DNA of 64,000 nt, taken from positions 62,001-126,000 of the forward strand of contig NZ_JBJHBQ010000003.1 in NCBI RefSeq assembly GCF_050485565.1, written 5' to 3'. Origin of the DNA: Glycocaulis sp050485565. Its GTDB lineage: Bacteria; Pseudomonadota; Alphaproteobacteria; Caulobacterales; Maricaulaceae. Shown piece after piece: positions 33,448 to 42,650 of the stretch; the first letter of the stretch is position 1; every line of letters begins with the position of its first letter. The position numbers were made by a program, and so were the translations under genes. Below the pieces are notes generated by a model, which saw nothing but the letters and a program-made list of their open reading frames with translations, did no database searches and was not told where the DNA came from.

Positions 33448-34782
33448 ATGCGCCTTAGCCGCTTTTTCCTACCCGTCCTGAAGGAAACGCCTGCCGATGC
33501 GCAGATCGTCTCGCACCGGCTGATGCTGCGTGCCGGGATGATCCGGCAGGAAGCGGCTGGCATCTATTCCTGGCTGCCGCTGGGCTTCCGGGTGCTCAAG
33601 AAGATCGAACAGATCGTACGCGAGGAGCAGGACCGGGCAGGGGCCATCGAGCTGCTGATGCCGACGCTCCAGCCGGCCGATCTCTGGCGCGAGAGCGGGC
33701 GTTATGACGGCTATGGCAAGGAGATGCTGCGCATTGTCGACCGCCATGAGCGCGACCTGCTCTACGGACCGACCAATGAGGAGATGATCACTGCGATCTT
33801 CCGCTCATACTGCCGGTCCTACAAGGACTTGCCGAAGATTCTCTATCACATCCAGTGGAAGTTCCGCGACGAGATCCGCCCGCGCTTTGGCGTGATGCGC
33901 GGGCGTGAGTTTCTGATGAAGGACAGCTATTCGTTCGATCTGGACGAGGCATCGGCCCGCCGCGCCTATAACCGCATGTTCGTAGCCTATCTGAACACGT
34001 TCGACCGGCTGGGCCTGAAAGCCGTGCCGATGCGCGCCGATACCGGCCCTATCGGCGGCGATCTCTCCCATGAATTCATCATCCTGGCCGAGACCGGCGA
34101 GAGCGAGGTGTTCTGCGATTCAGCCCTCGTCGACATGGGCGCACCGGGCCTTGATGTGGACTTTGAGGGCGATCTGCAGCCCCTCGTCGATGCGCGCACC
34201 TCGCTCTATGCCGCGACCCAGGAAATGCACGAGGCGGAGCGCTTCACATCGGAAGTGCCTGAGGAGCGGCGCCTTTCCGCGCGCGGCATTGAAGTGGGCC
34301 ATATCTTCTATTTCGGCACCAAGTATTCCGCGCCGCTGGGCGCGAACGTCACCCATCCTGACGGCAAGGACCGCCCGGTCCATATGGGCTCCTACGGGGT
34401 GGGGGTGTCACGGCTTCTGGGCGCGATCATTGAGGCGCACCATGACGAGGCCGGGTGTATCTGGCCGGAAAGCGTCGCGCCCTTCGGCGTTGGCATCATC
34501 AATCTCAAGCCCGGTGATGCCGATACCGATGCGGCCTGCCAGAGCGCCTATGACGCGCTGATGAAGGCTGGAAAAGACCCGCTGCTGGACGACACCAATG
34601 AGCGTCCCGGCGGCAAGTTTGCCACCATGGACCTGATCGGCGTGCCCTGGCAGCTCATTATCGGTCCGCGCGGGCTGAAAGAGGGCAAGGTGGAGATCAA
34701 GCGGCGCGCCACTGGCGAGCGCTTCGAAGTCAGCCTTGAAAGCGCACTCTCTCAGCTGACAGCGGAGCAGGCGGGTAAATGA
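33448..34782 (+). CDS. proS: Prolyl-tRNA synthetase (short alphaproteobacterial type)
   Basis: A 444-residue class II synthetase that charges tRNA-Pro. Motif 2 is in KFRDEIRPRFGVMRGREFLM (about 136-155) and motif 3 in MGSYGVGVSRLLGAIIE (about 313-329). A C-terminal anticodon-binding domain follows from about 340. It lacks the roughly 180-residue editing insertion of E. coli ProS, which is normal for alphaproteobacteria. Its last four bases overlap the start of the Lol permease gene (ATGA). Confidence 0.96.
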   Translation: MRLSRFFLPVLKETPADAQIVSHRLMLRAGMIRQEAAGIYSWLPLGFRVLKKIEQIVREEQDRAGAIELLMPTLQPADLWRESGRYDGYGKEMLRIVDRHERDLLYGPTNEEMITAIFRSYCRSYKDLPKILYHIQWKFRDEIRPRFGVMRGREFLMKDSYSFDLDEASARRAYNRMFVAYLNTFDRLGLKAVPMRADTGPIGGDLSHEFIILAETGESEVFCDSALVDMGAPGLDVDFEGDLQPLVDARTSLYAATQEMHEAERFTSEVPEERRLSARGIEVGHIFYFGTKYSAPLGANVTHPDGKDRPVHMGSYGVGVSRLLGAIIEAHHDEAGCIWPESVAPFGVGIINLKPGDADTDAACQSAYDALMKAGKDPLLDDTNERPGGKFATMDLIGVPWQLIIGPRGLKEGKVEIKRRATGERFEVSLESALSQLTAEQAGK

Positions 34783-36101
34783 GCGCAGCGAAAGCCAAGG
34801 GCGGGAGCAAAGGCGCAGGCGCGTTCAGCGCCTGGGAATTCCTGCTGGCTTTCCGCTATCTCAGAACCCGGCGCAAGCATGGCGGGGTGACGCTGATATC
34901 GGTGATTTCCTTTATCGGCATCACGCTGGCGGTGACGGCGCTGATTGCTGTCATGTCGATCATGAATGGCTTCCGCCACGAATTGCTGTCGCGCCTTCTG
35001 GGCGTGCAGCCGCATGTCTATGTCTACACCGCTGAAAGCGCGGCGCTGACGGGTGATCTGGTGGACCGGATCAATCAGGTGCCGGGCGTGCGCCAGGCCG
35101 GACCGATAATCGCGGCGCAGGCCCTGATCAGCTCCGAGCGCGGCGCGTCCGGCGCGCAGGTGATAGGCGTGCGCCCGTCAGACCTTGGCCAGTTCGATCT
35201 CATCGCCGGTGAGGGCGAGGCGGCCGCAGCGGGTGGCGGCATCGTGCAAGGCTCTGCCGATAATTTCGGTGTCGGCCATCATGGCGGCGACGGCATCCTG
35301 ATCGGTTCGGGCATTGCGGCGCAGCTGGGCGTCAGCGCAGGCGATACGGTGACCCTGCTCGCACCGCAGGGCGCGTCTACGCCCATGGGCACCGTGCCAC
35401 GGCGCAAGAACTATGTCGTGGACGGCGTTGTTTCCATGGGTGTTCTAGATCTCGACCGGATCTATGTCTTCATGCCGCTGGAGCAGGCCGCGCTGTTTTT
35501 CGGGCGATCGGGCGGGGCGGACTATATCGATATACGCATCACCAATCCCGATGATCCAGAAGCGGTGGTGGCGGCTGTGCGCGAGCTGGTGCCTGCGGGC
35601 TCGGCCGTGTTCGACTGGCGCCGGCAGAACCAGTCCTTCTGGACCGCGCTGCAGGTGGAGCGCATGGCGATGCGCATGATCCTCTCCATCATCGTGCTGA
35701 TTGCCGCCATGAACATCATTTCCGGCCTCGTCATGCTGGTGAAGAACAAGAGCCGCGATATCGCCATTTTGCGCACGATGGGCGCGACGCAAGGCGCGGT
35801 GATGCGCGTATTCCTCATCTCCGGCGCGGCCATCGGCGTGCTGGGTACTATTGCGGGCATCATCCTGGGCGTGCTGATCGCCGTGTTTATCGGCCCGATA
35901 CAGGATTTCCTCGCCTTCGTGACGGGCGTCGATGTGTTCGATCCGTCCGTCTACCTGCTCTACCGCCTGCCTGCGCGGCTGGACTGGGCTGAAGTGGCGT
36001 TCGTGGCCGTGTGGGGCTTTGCCACCGCGCTGATCGCCACGCTACCACCGTCCTGGCGGGCAGGGCGGATCGATCCGGTGGAGGCGCTGCGCTATGAGTG
36101 A
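34779..36101 (+). CDS. lolE: Lipoprotein-releasing ABC transporter permease (LolC/LolE type)
   Basis: A 440-residue inner-membrane permease: a cytoplasmic start (AWEFLLAFRYLRTRRKHGG), a first helix at about 40-62, a large periplasmic domain (about 65-290) and three helices near 300-430, ending DPVEALRYE. Paired with LolD it extracts outer-membrane lipoproteins from the inner membrane. Only one permease gene is present, so it probably works as a homodimer (LolF-like); the C/E assignment is not certain. Confidence 0.9.
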   Translation: MSAAKAKGGSKGAGAFSAWEFLLAFRYLRTRRKHGGVTLISVISFIGITLAVTALIAVMSIMNGFRHELLSRLLGVQPHVYVYTAESAALTGDLVDRINQVPGVRQAGPIIAAQALISSERGASGAQVIGVRPSDLGQFDLIAGEGEAAAAGGGIVQGSADNFGVGHHGGDGILIGSGIAAQLGVSAGDTVTLLAPQGASTPMGTVPRRKNYVVDGVVSMGVLDLDRIYVFMPLEQAALFFGRSGGADYIDIRITNPDDPEAVVAAVRELVPAGSAVFDWRRQNQSFWTALQVERMAMRMILSIIVLIAAMNIISGLVMLVKNKSRDIAILRTMGATQGAVMRVFLISGAAIGVLGTIAGIILGVLIAVFIGPIQDFLAFVTGVDVFDPSVYLLYRLPARLDWAEVAFVAVWGFATALIATLPPSWRAGRIDPVEALRYE

Positions 36102-36774
36102 TCCGGCCCTCTCCATTCGCGGCCTGGTGCGCCAGTACCAGACCGATGCTGAGCTGATCGAGGTGCTGAGCGGCGCTGATCTCGACCTGATGCCCGGCGA
36201 GCTGGTCGGCCTCGTCGGCCCTTCGGGTTCTGGCAAGTCCTCGCTCCTGCATGCGGCGGCCCTGCTGGAAAAGCCCAATGCCGGTTCGGTGCATATTGCG
36301 GGCGTTGACGGCCTCGAGCTGAACGAACGCGGACGCACCGCGCTGCGCCGCCGCGAAATCGGTTTCGTCTATCAATTCCATCATTTGCTGCCTGAGCTTG
36401 ATGCGCTGGACAATGTTGCCCTGCCGCGCCTGATCGCGGGCGAGAGCAAGGCGAAGGCGCGTGCCAAGGCGCGCGACTGGCTGACCAGGCTGGGGCTTGG
36501 CGCGCGGCTGACACACCTGCCGGCGCAGCTTTCCGGCGGGGAGCAGCAACGCGTGGCCATCGCCCGCGCGCTGGTGGGCGAGCCGCGTGTGGTGCTGGCC
36601 GACGAACCGACAGGCAATCTCGATCCGGCGACCTCCGACCAGGTATTTGATGCGTTGGCGGGGGCGTGCCGCGAGGCGGGCGCTGCGGCTCTGGTGGCCA
36701 CGCATAATCTTGCGCTTGCGGGGCGGATGGACAGGGTCGTCACGCTGGAGAATGGCCGCGTCGTCACGGCCTGA
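36094..36774 (+). CDS. lolD: Lipoprotein-releasing ABC transporter ATP-binding protein
   Basis: A 226-residue ABC ATPase with Walker A GPSGSGKSS (about 42-50), Q-loop VYQFHHLLPELD (about 92), signature LSGGEQQRVAIARAL (about 145) and Walker B VVLADEPTGNLD (about 167). Its start overlaps the permease stop by eight bases. It powers release of lipoproteins to LolA. Confidence 0.95.
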   Translation: MSDPALSIRGLVRQYQTDAELIEVLSGADLDLMPGELVGLVGPSGSGKSSLLHAAALLEKPNAGSVHIAGVDGLELNERGRTALRRREIGFVYQFHHLLPELDALDNVALPRLIAGESKAKARAKARDWLTRLGLGARLTHLPAQLSGGEQQRVAIARALVGEPRVVLADEPTGNLDPATSDQVFDALAGACREAGAAALVATHNLALAGRMDRVVTLENGRVVTA

Positions 36775-36841
36775 CGGCATCGCGATTTCCCCATGAAATC
36801 AACGCGGACGGGCTTTGTACCCGCAGCCGGACCGATTCTGC

Positions 36842-36895
36842 TTGACGGCGGAACAAAAGGCGAATATTTCAAGTGGAACAAATAGCGAATATAAC
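36842..36895 (+). promoter_or_regulatory. Two tandem LexA-box-like sites in the promoter of the small ORF
   Basis: GAAC-N7-GAAT occurs at 36851-36865 (spacer AAAAGGC) and 36876-36890 (spacer AAATAGC), 25 bp apart and in the same orientation. The alphaproteobacterial LexA consensus is GAAC-N7-GAAC (or GTTC-N7-GTTC), and a perfect copy stands before lexA in this window. These two differ only at the last base. A possible -35 TTGACG (36842-36847) and the TATTTC or TATAAC hexamers place the sites over the promoter, as expected for an SOS operator. Confidence 0.65.
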
Positions 36896-36917
36896 GGATA
36901 TCAACAGGAGTTCTCAC

Positions 36918-37010
36918 ATGAAGCGCTTGATCGAAGAAGCCAGCACCGCCTTTGTTACGCTAGGGTTCGTGGCCGTTGTGCTGACATGGAGCACGGCGCT
37001 CATAGGCTAG
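36918..37010 (+). CDS. 30-residue single-helix membrane protein, SidA-like SOS division inhibitor candidate
   Basis: ATG 36918 to TAG 37010, with AGGAG seven bases upstream. The product has a charged N-terminus (MKRLIEEAS) followed by one hydrophobic helix (AFVTLGFVAVVLTWSTALIG), so it should be an inner-membrane micropeptide. Two LexA-box-like sites lie in its promoter, and dnaE follows 83 bases later. In Caulobacter crescentus the SOS-induced 29-residue inner-membrane protein SidA blocks division through FtsW/FtsN; from memory its gene lies beside dnaE. Size, topology, regulation and location agree, but I could not compare sequences, so the assignment is inference. Confidence 0.68.
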   Translation: MKRLIEEASTAFVTLGFVAVVLTWSTALIG

Positions 37011-37093
37011 GGCTGACATGGCAGGTCGGTGGCCCGTCCGAATCCGGTGAGACTTGGCGGCTTGCCTGACGGGCGGGGCTACAGGAGACGGGT

Positions 37094-40000
37094 ATGAACG
37101 ATAGCGCATTCGTCCATCTACGCAGCCGTTCGCCCTATTCCCTGCTGGAGGGAGCGACGCGTATCCCGGAGCTGGCAAAGCTCTGCGGCGAGATGGACAT
37201 GCCTGCGCTGGCGCTGACCGATAGCAATAATCTGTTCGGCGCGCTGGAGTTTTCCGAATATCTGTCCGGTGCGGGCGTGCAGCCGATCATCGGGTGCACC
37301 CTGTCTGTGAAGTTGGAGGCGGAGCGGCCCGGAGAGAGAGTTGTTCCTGCCGGAACGCTGGTTTTGCTGGTCCAGAACGAGGCCGGTTACCGCAATCTCG
37401 TTTCGCTCTCCTCGTCAGCCTATCTCGATGTCGGCCCCGCCGACGAGCCTTCGGTGCCGCTCAACGCGATACTGGAACACAATGAGGGCCTGATCTGTCT
37501 CACAGGCGGATATGACGGCGCGCTCAACCGTCTGGTTGTCTCCGGCAAGGCGCCGCGGGCCGAGGCCGTGCTGGACCGGCTTTGCGAGGCATTTTCGGGG
37601 CGGCTCTATATCGAGTTGCAACGCCATGGGCGCGCCGATGATGTGACAGCCGAAGACTGGCTGGTCCCTGTGGCCTATGCGCGCGGACTGCCTCTGGTGG
37701 CGACCAATGAGCCGTACTTCGCCACCGCCGAGCGCCACGAAGCACACGACGCGCTGATGTGTATCGCACAGTCGACCTATGTGATCGTCGATGACCGCCG
37801 CAAGGTTACGCCCGATCACTACTTCAAGAGCAGCGCTGAAATGGTGGCCGTGTTTTCCGACCTGCCGGAGGCCATCGCGAATACGCTGGATATCGCGCGC
37901 CGGTGCTCATACCGGCCGCGTACCGGTGATCCGGTGCTGCCGCGCTTTCCGGGGCTTGAGGGGCGCACCGAGGCCGAAGAGCTTGCCGCGCGGGCGCAGG
38001 ACGGGCTCAAGGCGCGTCTGGCGGCGGTGGAACCGGCGGCGTCCCTGAAAGAATACGAGGATCGGCTGGCCTTCGAGCTGGGCGTTATCGAACGCATGGG
38101 CTTCCCCGGCTATTTCCTGATCGTTGCCGACTTCATCCAGTGGTCCAAGGCGCAAGGTATTCCGGTCGGGCCGGGCCGGGGGTCGGGTGCCGGTTCGGTC
38201 GTGGCCTGGGCGCTGACGATTACCGATCTGGATCCGTTGCGCTTTGGCCTCCTGTTCGAGCGCTTCCTGAACCCCGAACGCGTGTCCATGCCGGATTTCG
38301 ATATCGATTTCTGTCAGGAGCGCCGGGGCGAGGTCATCCGCTATGTGCAGGAGCGCTATGGCTCTGACCGCGTGGCCCAGATCATCACCTTTGGTACGCT
38401 GCAGGCGCGCGCTGTGGTGCGCGATGTCGGCCGGGTCCTGCAGATACCCTTCCCGGTCGTGGACCGGATCGCCAAGCTTGTCCCGAACAATCCGGCCCAG
38501 CCTGTCACGCTGGCCGAGGCGGTGGATACCGAACCCAAATTGCAGGCCATGCGCCGCGAGGATGCGGCCGTCGACCGGCTGATGACGGTCGCGCTGCAGC
38601 TCGAAGGGCTCTACCGGAACGCCTCCACGCACGCAGCCGGCATAGTGATCGGTGACAGGCCGCTGACCGAATTTGTGCCGCTTTACCGCGATCCGCGCTC
38701 CGACATCCCCGCAACCCAGTTCAACATGAAATGGGTGGAGCCTGCGGGCCTTGTGAAGTTCGATTTTCTGGGTCTCAAAACGCTCACCGTGATGGCCCGC
38801 GCGGTGGAGTATATCAAGGCGTCCACCGGCGAAGAGATTGATCTTGATGCGGTGGCGCTCGATGATCCGGCGGCCTACGCGCTGATGGCATCGGGCAGCA
38901 CGATCGGCGTGTTCCAGCTGGAAAGTTCCGGCATGCGCGACACCCTGAAAAAGGTGAAGCCGGACACGTTTGAAGACATTATCGCGCTGATCTCGCTCTA
39001 TCGTCCCGGCCCGATGAAGAACATCGACATCTATGTTGAACGCAAGTTCGGCCGGTCTGATCCTGACTTCCTCCATCCCGATCTGGAACCCGTGCTGAAA
39101 GAGACCCACGGGGTCATCATCTATCAGGAACAGGTGATGCAGATCGCCCAGATACTCTCCGGCTACTCGCTGGGCGAGGCCGATCTCCTGCGCCGCGCCA
39201 TGGGCAAGAAGAAGAAAGAGGAGATGGACAAGCAGCGCGAGCGCTTCCTGGCAGGCGCTGCCGAGCGCGGGGTTGGGGAAGAAAAAGCCTCCTACATTTT
39301 CGATCTGGTTGCCGAGTTTGCCGGTTACGGCTTCAACAAATCCCACGCGGCGGCCTACGCGCTCATCGCCTACCGGACAGCGTGGCTCAAAGCACACCAT
39401 CCGGTAGCATTCATGGCCGCCCTGATGAGCCTCGACGCAGCCAATACCGACAAGCTCGCCGTGTTCTTCCAGGAATGCCGCCATATGGGCGTCGCGGTGC
39501 TGGGCCCGGACATCAACCGTTCGCTGGCCGATTTTTCGGTCGAGGACGGCGCGGTGCGTTACGGGTTGGGCGCGGTGCGCAGTGCCGGCATGGGCGCCAT
39601 GGAAGAGGTTGTGCGTACCCGCGGCGAGGGCGGCGCGTTTGCGGACCTCTATGATTTTGCCGCGCGCGTGGATGCGCGCAATGTCAACAAGCGCCTGCTT
39701 GAAACGCTGGCCAGGGCAGGGGCGTTCGACAGTATCGAGCCGGACCGCGCGCGCGTCATGGCCGCGGCTGAAACGTTGTGCGCAATTGCGCAGGCCGCGC
39801 AGGCCGAGCGCGATTCAGCGCAAGTATCGCTGTTTGGCGGCGGCGGCAGTGACAAGGTGGCGCTTGAGCGTCCGCCCTTGCCCGCCTTCGAGCCGTGGGA
39901 GGCGTCGCGCCGCCTCGATGAAGAGCTGGCAGCCATCGGCTTCTACCTGTCCGGTCATCCGCTTGATGCGTTCAGCGAAGTGCTCGCCCGGCGCGGCGCG

Positions 40001-40552
40001 ATCGGCTGGTCGGAGCTGGTCCAGCGCGTCCAGGAAGGCGGGGTAAGAGCGGCGCGGATGGCCGGCATCGTCCGGCGCCGTCAGGAGAAAATCTCCCGCC
40101 GCTCCAATGAACGCTTTGCCTTCCTCACCCTGTCTGATCCCAGCGGCGAGTTCGAGGCGCTGGTGCCGCCAAAGGTGTTTTCCGAGGTGCGCGACCTGCT
40201 GGAGGCTGGCCAAGGCGTTCTGGCAACCTTCCGCGTTGAAGATCAGGACGAGCAGATACGCCTCATCATGGATGGCTGTGAGCCTCTGGAAGGGCTCCTG
40301 CGGGAAGCGCAATTGCCGGGCCTGTGCGTGGAACTTGATGATGCGGCCGCGCTGGAGGGCATTCATGCCCGGCTGTCGCGCCTGGCCGACGCCGGGGGCG
40401 AGGCGCGCGGGGTGGTAGTGCTCGATTTGCCGGTGAATGGACGCGCGCGGGCGCGTGTGCGCCTGCCGGGCGGATACCGGCTTGATCCGGCCTTGCGCAG
40501 CGCGCTCAAAGAGGTGCCGGGCGTCAGCGCGGTCGAGGCGCTGGCTGTCTGA
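37094..40552 (+). CDS. dnaE: DNA polymerase III alpha subunit
   Basis: A 1152-residue replicative polymerase. It has an N-terminal PHP domain (1-280), then the palm with catalytic Asp401 and Asp403 in MPDFDIDFCQERRG and the third in VKFDFLGLKTL (about Asp557). Next come the fingers, a helix-hairpin-helix region and an OB fold (about 980-1060). In the PHP domain the metal motif reads HLRSRS where active PHP domains have HLHxH, so both histidines of HxH are Arg; the domain is probably inactive and proofreading would need DnaQ. The start has CAGGAGACGG upstream. Cotranscription with the SOS-type small ORF is possible. Confidence 0.97.
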   Translation: MNDSAFVHLRSRSPYSLLEGATRIPELAKLCGEMDMPALALTDSNNLFGALEFSEYLSGAGVQPIIGCTLSVKLEAERPGERVVPAGTLVLLVQNEAGYRNLVSLSSSAYLDVGPADEPSVPLNAILEHNEGLICLTGGYDGALNRLVVSGKAPRAEAVLDRLCEAFSGRLYIELQRHGRADDVTAEDWLVPVAYARGLPLVATNEPYFATAERHEAHDALMCIAQSTYVIVDDRRKVTPDHYFKSSAEMVAVFSDLPEAIANTLDIARRCSYRPRTGDPVLPRFPGLEGRTEAEELAARAQDGLKARLAAVEPAASLKEYEDRLAFELGVIERMGFPGYFLIVADFIQWSKAQGIPVGPGRGSGAGSVVAWALTITDLDPLRFGLLFERFLNPERVSMPDFDIDFCQERRGEVIRYVQERYGSDRVAQIITFGTLQARAVVRDVGRVLQIPFPVVDRIAKLVPNNPAQPVTLAEAVDTEPKLQAMRREDAAVDRLMTVALQLEGLYRNASTHAAGIVIGDRPLTEFVPLYRDPRSDIPATQFNMKWVEPAGLVKFDFLGLKTLTVMARAVEYIKASTGEEIDLDAVALDDPAAYALMASGSTIGVFQLESSGMRDTLKKVKPDTFEDIIALISLYRPGPMKNIDIYVERKFGRSDPDFLHPDLEPVLKETHGVIIYQEQVMQIAQILSGYSLGEADLLRRAMGKKKKEEMDKQRERFLAGAAERGVGEEKASYIFDLVAEFAGYGFNKSHAAAYALIAYRTAWLKAHHPVAFMAALMSLDAANTDKLAVFFQECRHMGVAVLGPDINRSLADFSVEDGAVRYGLGAVRSAGMGAMEEVVRTRGEGGAFADLYDFAARVDARNVNKRLLETLARAGAFDSIEPDRARVMAAAETLCAIAQAAQAERDSAQVSLFGGGGSDKVALERPPLPAFEPWEASRRLDEELAAIGFYLSGHPLDAFSEVLARRGAIGWSELVQRVQEGGVRAARMAGIVRRRQEKISRRSNERFAFLTLSDPSGEFEALVPPKVFSEVRDLLEAGQGVLATFRVEDQDEQIRLIMDGCEPLEGLLREAQLPGLCVELDDAAALEGIHARLSRLADAGGEARGVVVLDLPVNGRARARVRLPGGYRLDPALRSALKEVPGVSAVEALAV

Positions 40553-40597
40553 CCGGCGGGCGCGGCGGTGTTCTGGCCGCTCAACGCACACAGGCGC

Positions 40598-40626
40598 TTG
40601 TCTGCAAGGCAAAGCACGCCTATAAG
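40598..40626 (+). promoter_or_regulatory. Predicted sigma-70 promoter for rpsB-tsf
   Basis: TTGTCT (40598-40603) and TATAAG (40621-40626) are separated by exactly 17 bases, 134 bases before the rpsB start. The leader that follows (to 40759) is long and GC-rich, which fits the autoregulated leaders of rpsB-tsf operons, but I could not define a specific fold. Confidence 0.6.
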
Positions 40627-40759
40627 CGCGCCCGCAATCCCGCACGTGGGGCAACGGCAGGTTCGGTGTTCGGACCCGTCGATCCGGTGCCTGGCTTTTC
40701 CTGTTTTGCAGGGAGACCGGCTCCGCCCTGCGGAGGCCAACCGGAAAAGGAAAATCGAT

Positions 40760-41605
40760 ATGGCCCTTCCTGACTTCTCCATGCGTCAGCTCCTTGAAGC
40801 TGGTGCGCACTTCGGTCACCAGACCCACCGCTGGAACCCCAAGATGCGTCCGTTCATCTTCGGTGAGCGTTCCAACATCCACATTATTGACCTGTCACAG
40901 ACGGTTCCGCTGCTCCACCAGGCATTGGTGAAGGTGCGCGAAGTTGCCGCCAATGGCGGCCGCGTCCTGTTTGTCGGCACCAAGCGTCAGGCGTCCGAGC
41001 CGGTCGCGCAGGCTGCACAGCGTTGCGCGCAGTACTACATGAATCATCGCTGGCTCGGCGGCACGCTGACCAACTGGCGCACGATCTCTATTTCGATCGC
41101 CCGCCTGCGTGAGCTGGAAGGCATTCTCGATCAGGATGGCGGCCCGCAGGGCCTCACCAAGAAAGAGATCCTGATGCTCACCCGCGAACGCGAGAAGCTT
41201 GAGCGCTCGCTGGGCGGAATCAAGGAAATGGGCGGCACGCCGGACCTCATCTTCGTGATCGACACCAACAAGGAAGCGATCGCGATCCAGGAAGCCCGCC
41301 GTCTGAACATTCCGGTCGTGGCCGTGGTTGATACCAATTGCGATCCCGATCCGGTCGATTTCCCGATCCCCGGCAATGATGATGCGGCCCGCGCCATCGC
41401 GCTTTACTGCGACCTCGTCGCCGATGCGGTGCTGGACGGCATTTCCGACAGCCAGGCATCGCTGGGCGTCGATATGGGCGCTGCGGTAAACCCGGTTGTG
41501 GAGCCTGCGCTGGCCGAAGAAGCCCCCGAGGCGCCGGCTGATGCGGCCCCCGCAGAAGGTGAGGCCGCTGCGGCCGAACCTGCCGGCGAAGACACCAAAG
41601 CCTAA
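40760..41605 (+). CDS. rpsB: 30S ribosomal protein S2
   Basis: A 281-residue ribosomal protein. The start MALPDFSMRQLLEAGAHFGH and the RWNPKMRPFIFGERSNIHII segment are typical. GGTLTNWRTI and DTNCDPDPVDFPIPGNDDA follow as expected. An acidic Ala/Glu/Pro-rich tail of about 45 residues extends beyond the E. coli length, common in alphaproteobacteria. GGAAAAGGAAAA precedes the start. It is followed by tsf after 34 bases. Confidence 0.98.
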   Translation: MALPDFSMRQLLEAGAHFGHQTHRWNPKMRPFIFGERSNIHIIDLSQTVPLLHQALVKVREVAANGGRVLFVGTKRQASEPVAQAAQRCAQYYMNHRWLGGTLTNWRTISISIARLRELEGILDQDGGPQGLTKKEILMLTREREKLERSLGGIKEMGGTPDLIFVIDTNKEAIAIQEARRLNIPVVAVVDTNCDPDPVDFPIPGNDDAARAIALYCDLVADAVLDGISDSQASLGVDMGAAVNPVVEPALAEEAPEAPADAAPAEGEAAAAEPAGEDTKA

Positions 41606-41639
41606 GTCGAACGACACAAAAAATAACAGGAGACTCCCC

Positions 41640-42581
41640 ATGGCCGAGATCACAGCCGCTCTCGTCAAGGACCTGCGCGAACGCACCGGCGCGGGCATGA
41701 TGGACTGCAAGAAAGCGCTCGCCGAAACCAATGGTGACCTCGAAGCAGCCATTGACTGGCTTCGCAAGAAGGGCCTGTCCAAGGCTGCCAAGAAAGCTGA
41801 CCGTGTTGCCGCTGACGGTCTGGTCGGCGTCGCGTCGGTTGATCGTGGCGACGGCATGGCGGCAGCTGCGGTCGAGGTGAATGCCGAGACCGATTTCGTC
41901 GCGCGTAACGAGCTGTTCCAGGCTGCTGTTTCCGAAATCACCACGCTGGGCATTGATGCGAACGATGTTGATGCCCTGCGCCAGGCCAAGATGGCTTCTG
42001 GTGAAACCGTGGAAGGCAGTCTGACCAACCTGATCGCCAAGATCGGCGAGAACATGTCCCTGCGTCGCGTGTCGGCCCTGTCGGTCAATGCCGGTGTGGT
42101 GGCCAGCTATGTCCACAACGCTGCGGCGGACGGGCTTGGCAAGATCGGCGTGCTGGTGGCTCTGGAGTCCACCGGCGACAAGGCTGTGCTCGCAGAGCTT
42201 GGCCGCAAGGTGGCCATGCACGTTGCTGCCGGTTCGCCGGCTGTGGCGCTGGCGGTCGATGTCGATGAGCTGTCTGCTGACGTCATCGAGCGTGAGAAGG
42301 CCGTTTTTGCTGACCAGGCACGCCAGTCCGGTAAGCCCGAAGCTATCATCGAGAAGATGGTGGAAGGGCGCCTTCGCAAGTTCTACGAGGAAGTCGTGCT
42401 GATGAAGCAGGTCTTCGTCTTTGATCCGGATCTGACGGTTGAAGGCGCCATTGCGGCGGCGGCCAAAGATGCGGGCGCCCCCATCAAGCTGACGGGTTTT
42501 GTCCGCATGGTGCTCGGTGAAGGCGTAGAGCGCAAAGAAGAAGATTTCGCTGCCGAAGTGGCCGCGCTCGGCAAATCGTGA
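41640..42581 (+). CDS. tsf: Translation elongation factor Ts
   Basis: A 313-residue nucleotide-exchange factor for EF-Tu. The N-terminal UBA-like domain contains LRERTGAGMMDCKKALAET (about 10-28), and the core starts with VEVNAETDFVARN (about 79). ACAGGAG precedes the start. It is followed by a strong hairpin before pyrH. Confidence 0.98.
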   Translation: MAEITAALVKDLRERTGAGMMDCKKALAETNGDLEAAIDWLRKKGLSKAAKKADRVAADGLVGVASVDRGDGMAAAAVEVNAETDFVARNELFQAAVSEITTLGIDANDVDALRQAKMASGETVEGSLTNLIAKIGENMSLRRVSALSVNAGVVASYVHNAAADGLGKIGVLVALESTGDKAVLAELGRKVAMHVAAGSPAVALAVDVDELSADVIEREKAVFADQARQSGKPEAIIEKMVEGRLRKFYEEVVLMKQVFVFDPDLTVEGAIAAAAKDAGAPIKLTGFVRMVLGEGVERKEEDFAAEVAALGKS

Positions 42582-42591
42582 TCTGAATATC

Positions 42592-42620
42592 TCCGGCGGC
42601 TGGATCATCCAGCCGCCGGA
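42592..42620. terminator. Hairpin between tsf and pyrH, possible (partial) terminator
   Basis: TCCGGCGGCTGG (42592-42603) pairs perfectly with CCAGCCGCCGGA (42609-42620) across a 5-base loop: a 12-bp GC-rich stem. It is followed by ACTGCTTTCC rather than a clean T run, so it may only attenuate or stabilise transcripts. Confidence 0.6.
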
Positions 42621-42650
42621 ACTGCTTTCCAGAACGGAGCAACGATCCCC

